Assembly: GCA_965116695.1 (NCBI GenBank)
Contig: OZ220706.1
Span: 1,364,001 to 1,428,000, forward strand
Source: JAJDTT01 sp965116695
Lineage (GTDB): Bacteria > Acidobacteriota > UBA6911 > RPQK01 > JAJDTT01
DNA length: 64,000 bases
Direction: 5' to 3'
Part shown: piece by piece, positions 59,699 to 64,000 of the stretch
Layout: each line of letters starts with the position of its first letter
Position numbering within the stretch: the stretch's first letter is position 1
Position numbers and translations under genes: made by a program
Notes under the pieces: generated by a model
The model's input: only the letters and a program-made list of their open reading frames with translations
The model's database searches: none
What the model was told of the DNA's origin: nothing

Positions 59699-60976
59699 CA
59701 GGTACTTCCGCCCCAGAAACGCGTAAGCCACCATCATGATGCCAATCATGGGCGTGTCGATGGCGCCCATGACCAAAACCAACGTCACCGGCTTGGGAAA
59801 GAAGGCGTAGACCGCCCAGGAACCGGCCATCATGGCGCTTAGGATCAGCTTCTGCCAGACCTGGGGGGACAGCTTGCCGAACAGGCCCGGCGCCTTCATC
59901 CGCAGGGGCTGCAGGAACATGCGGGAGGAGCCGTCGAAGATGGAGATAGCGGTGCTGATGATGGCGGCCCAGGCCCCCAGGTAGAAGACGTTCCGGGACC
60001 AGGGTCCCAGGACCTCGGTCATCATCAGGCTCAGCTCCCTCGCCAGGCCCGGCCCCCCAAGAGTGATGCCCGCCGGGTGCAGGATTCCCACTCCCAGGAT
60101 GAAGGTGGACATGCAGACGATGAGTCCCAGCACATAGGTCAGGACGATGTTGGTCCGGTTGATCCGCAGCCAGCCCCGCATGCGGCTCACCTCCTCGGGC
60201 GAGTTGGGCTGAAACTGCTCCCGCGTCAAACGGCCGCGTTCCCGGGCGTGGCCCAGGAGGCCCATTCCCCGTTCCTCGGCCCAGGCGCTGTACTTGATGG
60301 TGCCCGAACCGGCCATGACGATGCCGGCCAGGGACATCATGACCAGCAACTGGTCGAAGTCGGTGGCCATTCGCGGCACCAGGCCCCCGGCCAGTTCGCC
60401 GCCCACGTCCGGAGCCACGAAGCTGGCGCAGATCAGCAGGCTCAGGGTGAACAGCAGGCACATGACCGTGTTGAAGGTCTCCACAGGCCGGTAGCCGCCG
60501 GCGATGAGGATCACCCAGACCAGCAGGAAGTTGAGAAAGGTCCAGAACACCTGCTGCTGGACCTCTCCCGCCCCCGGGAGCAGGCCGCCGAAGACGTCGT
60601 GGCAGATGAGCCCGGCGATGGCCACGATCCCGCCTCGCAGCAGGAAGTCCTTGATCAGGTTGATGCAGAACCAGATCCAGGGCACCCAGGAGACCGGCGG
60701 TCCCATTCCGGAGCAGGCCTCCAGGAAGTTCTGCCCCGTGACGATGGAGACCCGGCCGATGGCCTCGTTCCAGAAGGCCTTGGTGACGATGGTCAGCAGG
60801 ATCAACCACAGCAGGGCCCCTCCGTAGCGGGCGCCGGCCACCGGCTCGGTGAGGATCTCACCGCTGCCGATGGCCTCGGCCAGAAGCATGAGCATGGGCC
60901 CGATCCAGGCCAGGGCCGTGACGGTCTCTCCCGAGACCCGCATCACCCGCGGTTGTGTCGATCTCTCATCTGGCAT
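59600..60976 (-). CDS. NRAMP-related transporter lacking canonical metal-site motifs
   Basis: A 458-residue membrane protein with about 11 hydrophobic segments and NRAMP-like topology. The canonical TM1 metal motif DPGN is replaced: the region reads IGPMLMLLAEAIGSGEILTE. The TM6 region, where MPH is expected, reads LAGIVMAGSGTIKYSAWAEE, also changed. It therefore probably moves something other than the usual Mn/Fe, or has a non-transport role. The start lies nine bases after the stop of the upstream propeller gene, so they are co-transcribed. A decayed copy of its last ~30 codons lies at 54512-54610. Confidence 0.75.
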   Translation of the reverse strand: MPDERSTQPRVMRVSGETVTALAWIGPMLMLLAEAIGSGEILTEPVAGARYGGALLWLILLTIVTKAFWNEAIGRVSIVTGQNFLEACSGMGPPVSWVPWIWFCINLIKDFLLRGGIVAIAGLICHDVFGGLLPGAGEVQQQVFWTFLNFLLVWVILIAGGYRPVETFNTVMCLLFTLSLLICASFVAPDVGGELAGGLVPRMATDFDQLLVMMSLAGIVMAGSGTIKYSAWAEERGMGLLGHARERGRLTREQFQPNSPEEVSRMRGWLRINRTNIVLTYVLGLIVCMSTFILGVGILHPAGITLGGPGLARELSLMMTEVLGPWSRNVFYLGAWAAIISTAISIFDGSSRMFLQPLRMKAPGLFGKLSPQVWQKLILSAMMAGSWAVYAFFPKPVTLVLVMGAIDTPMIGIMMVAYAFLGRKYLPAEYRYGKAWWAGILLMGCLYLTLGVSYAFLK

Positions 60977-60985
60977 GGTCTTGGC

Positions 60986-62509
60986 CTATTCGGTCCAGAA
61001 GGCATAGAGGCTCGCCTGGCGCAGGTGGAAGCGGATCCGGACCTGCTTTCCTTCCAGCGCGGCCCAGTTGGGCGTCCCCTTCCACTTGAGCTCGGCCTTC
61101 AGGTAATCTCCCTCGACCGGGATGCTCCTGTCCAGAGAGAAGGTGTCGGTGGGACCCAGGATCTCGGCCCGGATCCGGCCGCCGGAGGCGTCGGCGTTCA
61201 CGAACAACCTGTTGCCCTCCAAATTCAGGCGGACAGTCGTGAGAGTCCCCTCCTGGTGGCCGGCGTCCATGGAGACGAACCCGTCCTGGCGCAGCTTGGC
61301 CAGCAGGATGGCCCCGTTGTCCGGAACCGAAACGTAGCGCCGCCGCCCGTCCACGAGAGGACCGATGTTGTCCGGCTGAAAGCGCCGCCGCATCCCGCTG
61401 TAGTAGAGCCAGAGCTCACCGTCCCGCACGATGGGACGCGTCGGCGGCACGATGGTGCCGGTGTCGTAGCGGCCCAGCCCGTCGTGGGAGAGGGGGATGA
61501 AGATGGCCCGTCCCGCCACCCGCTGCCACTCCCTCAGGTCCCGTGTGGAGACCATCTCCACCATGTGGAATCCGTCCTGGTTGCCGATGGGGGTGGGGCC
61601 GGTCTGATGAAACTTCATGGGCAGGCCCAGGTACATTCCTTCGTAGGGGAAGACCGGCATGTTGTAGATGTCCACGTTGTAGTGGGAGGGCTGGTTGATG
61701 GTCATGGGGACCCAGCGGGGATCGGACATGCGCTCGGCGATCCGCTGCCGGCCCAGGACCTGGTCCTCGCCGTCGGCGTGGAAGATGAGCCGGGGCTCGG
61801 TCCAGTCTGCGAAATTCTTGCTCACGGTGAGGTAGACCGACCTTCCGTACGGTGCGGCGTGCTTGACGGTGGAGAGGAACTGCTTGCCCAGCTCGTCGTA
61901 GATCATCTGCGACTCGTCGGCGCTGGGGACGGCGGAGACCTCCAGAGGCGTCCAGTGAAGGCCGTCCGGCGATACCGCCGGCTGCCGCTTCCCAATACCG
62001 AACATGCCCTTGTAGCGCCGTTCCGGCACGTCGTGGGGATCGTAGACGACGTGGTAGAGAAACTGTTCGCTGCGGTCATGCCGGGCCACCAGGTTGTTGG
62101 CCTTGGACCCGTCCCACTCGACCAGGTTCAGCACCGGCTTGTCCCAGCGGAGCCCATCCTTGGAGACGGCGAGCAGCGAGGTATGCTGCTCCTTGGTTCC
62201 CTTCCCCTTCTTGGCAAAGGCCATGTAGTAGAACTTCCACACCTTCTCATCCGGGACCCAAAAAGGGGCCGTGCGCGCCTGCACCACGAAGTTCTCCCAG
62301 GGATGCACGGGCCGGATGATGGGCTCCGGGTGTTTCGTGGGCTGGTGCAGAGTGCGCTTGACATTGACCAGCTTCCCGATGACGTGGTCATCGACGAAGA
62401 GCTGCTTGTGCTCCGAAGTCACCCGCGGGATGTATTGGGCCGGCAGCAGGGCCCAGGTCCCTGGAACGACTGCGAAAATAGCCAGAACGACGATTACGAT
62501 CCGCTTCAT
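60986..62509 (-). CDS. Secreted beta-propeller hydrolase-like protein (paralogue of 31792-33336)
   Basis: A 507-residue exported protein. The signal peptide (MKRIVIVVLAIFAVVPGTWA) is preceded by AGGAAAG, so the start at 62509 is secure. The family start motif HKQLFVDDHVIGKLVNV corresponds to LELFVDDFLIERMSGV of the gene at 31.8-33.3 kb, and blade motifs such as LLAVSKDGLRWDKPVL and EMVSTRDLREWQRV follow. The fold resembles GH32/GH43-type five-bladed propellers. Catalytic residues were not assigned. It forms an operon with the NRAMP-related gene; transport of a released product is a possible link, not proven. Confidence 0.7.
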   Translation of the reverse strand: MKRIVIVVLAIFAVVPGTWALLPAQYIPRVTSEHKQLFVDDHVIGKLVNVKRTLHQPTKHPEPIIRPVHPWENFVVQARTAPFWVPDEKVWKFYYMAFAKKGKGTKEQHTSLLAVSKDGLRWDKPVLNLVEWDGSKANNLVARHDRSEQFLYHVVYDPHDVPERRYKGMFGIGKRQPAVSPDGLHWTPLEVSAVPSADESQMIYDELGKQFLSTVKHAAPYGRSVYLTVSKNFADWTEPRLIFHADGEDQVLGRQRIAERMSDPRWVPMTINQPSHYNVDIYNMPVFPYEGMYLGLPMKFHQTGPTPIGNQDGFHMVEMVSTRDLREWQRVAGRAIFIPLSHDGLGRYDTGTIVPPTRPIVRDGELWLYYSGMRRRFQPDNIGPLVDGRRRYVSVPDNGAILLAKLRQDGFVSMDAGHQEGTLTTVRLNLEGNRLFVNADASGGRIRAEILGPTDTFSLDRSIPVEGDYLKAELKWKGTPNWAALEGKQVRIRFHLRQASLYAFWTE

Positions 62510-62672
62510 GTGCTTTCCTTCCGATATCGGTTCCTCTAACTCAACATTTGGATGAGAACGGCATCCGATCCGGCTCCCGGAGCCGGATCGGGGCCGCCGC
62601 AAGGTTACGCTTGAGACAATCCCCGCCGCAACCTCTGGAAGGTCCAACCCGGACGGACGGGAAGCGCCCGAT

Positions 62673-63620
62673 TCAGACCAGGACGACCTTTCCTCCCGGC
62701 TTGAGGATCATGACGTCGGTGGCCGGCAACCGGTAGTTGCGCGCCGCCAGCGCCGTGACGAACTCTGCCGGGTGACCTCCCTGCGACCTCACCGGCGGTG
62801 ACGTGAATCCGTAGTGGCAGGGGATGACCACCTTGGGCTGCAGGATCTGCGTCAAGAGGGCCGCGAACCCCACCCCCAGATTGGTGTCGTTGATGGGAAG
62901 CAGCAGATAGTCCACCTCGAGGCTGCAGTTCTCGGCCTTGTGGGGGTGGTCGAAGCGGCCGTCGCCCGGATGGTAGATGTTGCCGTGGCGGGTCTCCAGA
63001 AGGAAGCCGCAGGCGCCCTCTGAATTTCCATGCCGGGCGTATTGTATCCGGACCGTGAAGCCGTCCCCGCGGATGCGGTCCCCATGCGCCACAGCCTGCA
63101 ACTGCTCTTTGGGAACTCCCTCTTCAATCAACATCGGGTGGCACGACGGCGGAGCCAGGATCCTGGGATTGTGACGGGAGAGAGACTTGACCGACCGGGG
63201 CTCGCAGTGGTCGGTGTGGTCGTGGGTCACGAGGACGTAGTCGGCCCGCTTCACGTCGGACCCGGAGAGCGGATAGTGCTCGGTCTCCAGGTACAGGCTG
63301 TCGGGATCGTAGAACCGCACCTCCGGAGGAAGGCGATCCGCCTTCCGGCGCGCCTCCCGCAACTCGGCGTAGAGGGGGTTGCCGCTCTGGAGAATCGGGT
63401 CCAGGAAGATGATCACCTCCCCCAGGCGGACCACGAATCCCACATTCACCAGGTACCAGATGGCGTCGTAGCCGCCGTTGCCGAACACCTCCTGTGCGAT
63501 CTTGCGCGGCTGCGGCAGCGTGAGCCGGCCCGTCTTCTTCCCTTGCGCCTGGGAAATACCCGTCGAGGCGGCCGCCACGCCCGCCGTCAGACCGCTCTCG
63601 ATGAAGCTTCTTCGATTCAT
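62673..63620 (-). CDS. Exported metallo-beta-lactamase-fold hydrolase (UlaG-like)
   Basis: A 315-residue MBL-fold protein. The N terminus MNRRSFIESGLTAGVAAAST looks like a Tat signal. The metal motif THDHTDH lies at residues 132-138 (H133, H135, D137, H138), and further ligands are in HGNSEG, YHPGDGRFD and PCHYGF. The substrate is unknown; UlaG-like relatives hydrolyse sugar lactones or phosphodiesters. It lies upstream of the propeller gene on the same strand, with a 163-base gap. Length is normal. Confidence 0.88.
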   Translation of the reverse strand: MNRRSFIESGLTAGVAAASTGISQAQGKKTGRLTLPQPRKIAQEVFGNGGYDAIWYLVNVGFVVRLGEVIIFLDPILQSGNPLYAELREARRKADRLPPEVRFYDPDSLYLETEHYPLSGSDVKRADYVLVTHDHTDHCEPRSVKSLSRHNPRILAPPSCHPMLIEEGVPKEQLQAVAHGDRIRGDGFTVRIQYARHGNSEGACGFLLETRHGNIYHPGDGRFDHPHKAENCSLEVDYLLLPINDTNLGVGFAALLTQILQPKVVIPCHYGFTSPPVRSQGGHPAEFVTALAARNYRLPATDVMILKPGGKVVLV

Positions 63621-63705
63621 GGGAACAACTCCTGGAAGACTTGTACGGTGAACGGCATGAACTTAGACTTTTCCGTTGAGAAACAGAGCAAAACGGAGCC
63701 GTTCC

Positions 63706-64000
63706 GTGAAAGTTGCAATCGCTGCATTATTGCAAGAGACGAATACATTTTCCCCTCAAGCCACGGTCCGCGGGCATTTCCTGATGACACCCGGCCACAA
63801 GTTGATCGAGTGCCACCAATCGGAAAACAGCGAGCTTCATGGTTTCGTGGATGCGCTGACCCGGGCCGGGGCGCGAATCGAGCCCATTCTGGGTGGGTGG
63901 GCCGTCAGTTACGGCAGGGTCAAGGCTGATGATTTCCAATCGCTGCTGGATGACCTCAAGGAGGGAATCAGGAAGGCCGGTCCCCTGGACGGGTTGCTCC
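63706..64000 (+). CDS. MlrC-like M81 metallopeptidase, N-terminal part (cut by window edge)
   Basis: The frame begins at GTG 63706 with CGGAG eight bases upstream and stays open to the window edge (98 codons). The sequence MKVAIAALLQETNTFSPQAT matches the start of the MlrC/M81 (DUF1485) family: an (A/L)-x-x-ETNTFSP motif where the metal-binding His/Glu region begins. Family members are about 480-500 residues, so four-fifths are missing. The first known member degrades microcystin peptides; relatives are of unknown substrate. It is divergent from the MBL-fold gene. Confidence 0.8.
   Translation, partial: MKVAIAALLQETNTFSPQATVRGHFLMTPGHKLIECHQSENSELHGFVDALTRAGARIEPILGGWAVSYGRVKADDFQSLLDDLKEGIRKAGPLDGLL

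Overview
The window is 64 kb of GC-rich, densely coding DNA from a Gram-negative-type bacterium. Visible reasons are secreted proteins with Sec, Tat or lipoprotein-like signals, a Rieske/cytochrome b complex with fused haem c domains, O-antigen-ligase-like and glycosyltransferase genes, and a meso-DAP pathway gene (lysA). Gene content (many secreted carbohydrate-active proteins, Gfo/Idh/MocA dehydrogenases, HEAT proteins with haem c, FG-GAP proteins, beta-modules with a GVAGVGAS motif) suggests an Acidobacteriota-like heterotroph. That assignment is inference; no rRNA gene is present. One tRNA gene, tRNA-Ala(GGC), was found.

Layout. 0-4 kb: end of a HAMP-like membrane protein, an MFS transporter, then a translationally coupled Rieske protein and a cytochrome b carrying two haem c sites. 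4-9.5 kb: a glycoside-hydrolase-like lipoprotein, an SDR, a Tat-exported Gfo/Idh/MocA dehydrogenase and a glycosyltransferase. 9.7-16.4 kb: arfB, a vapBC pair with a visible operator, an O-antigen-ligase-like membrane protein, a 926-residue FG-GAP protein and lysA. 16.6-24.3 kb: a YjbQ-like protein with a long extension, a HEAT/haem c protein, a HEAT protein, a UbiD decarboxylase with a small partner, endonuclease IV, a zinc-ribbon protein and an unusual aquaporin. 24.5-27.1 kb: a decaying toxin-antitoxin island (Phd/PIN pair, truncated RES toxin abutting a truncated S24 domain, truncated nucleotidyltransferase, frameshifted membrane protein). 27.4-35 kb: tRNA-Ala, pdxH, xylB-xylA, a secreted beta-propeller protein, a class III aminotransferase and a zinc-ribbon protein. 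35-37 kb: an IS110-family element between two arrays of the same hairpin repeat. 37-44.8 kb: a sodium/solute symporter, an aldo/keto reductase, a glycosyltransferase coupled to a heparinase-like protein, a second Gfo/Idh/MocA protein and a 1-Cys peroxiredoxin. 45-54.4 kb: a PLP decarboxylase followed by four tandem paralogous secreted proteins built from Cache sensor domains and a beta-rich module. 54.6-59.4 kb: a YhaO/YhaN (SbcD/SbcC-like) nuclease-ATPase pair lying between two direct copies of the 3' end of the next gene. 59.6-64 kb: a non-canonical NRAMP-related transporter, a second secreted propeller protein, a metallo-beta-lactamase-fold protein and the start of an MlrC-like M81 peptidase.

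The most interesting signals are: (1) the four-gene array of free-standing Cache + beta-module proteins, with diverged sensors and a near-identical beta-module in the first two; (2) the yhaON pair flanked by a duplicated 3' end of a transporter gene, one copy decayed; (3) a family of short intergenic hairpins with variable stems, often joined by ATTGG/CCAAT linkers, found at many loci and on both sides of the IS110 element; and (4) an exact-looking RES/S24 recombination junction in the toxin-antitoxin island.

Many genes point to catabolism of plant- or algal-type polysaccharides: xylose entry through XylA/XylB, propeller hydrolase-like proteins, a heparinase-like lyase, sugar dehydrogenases and a symporter. 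All functional assignments rest on motifs read by eye; no database search was run.
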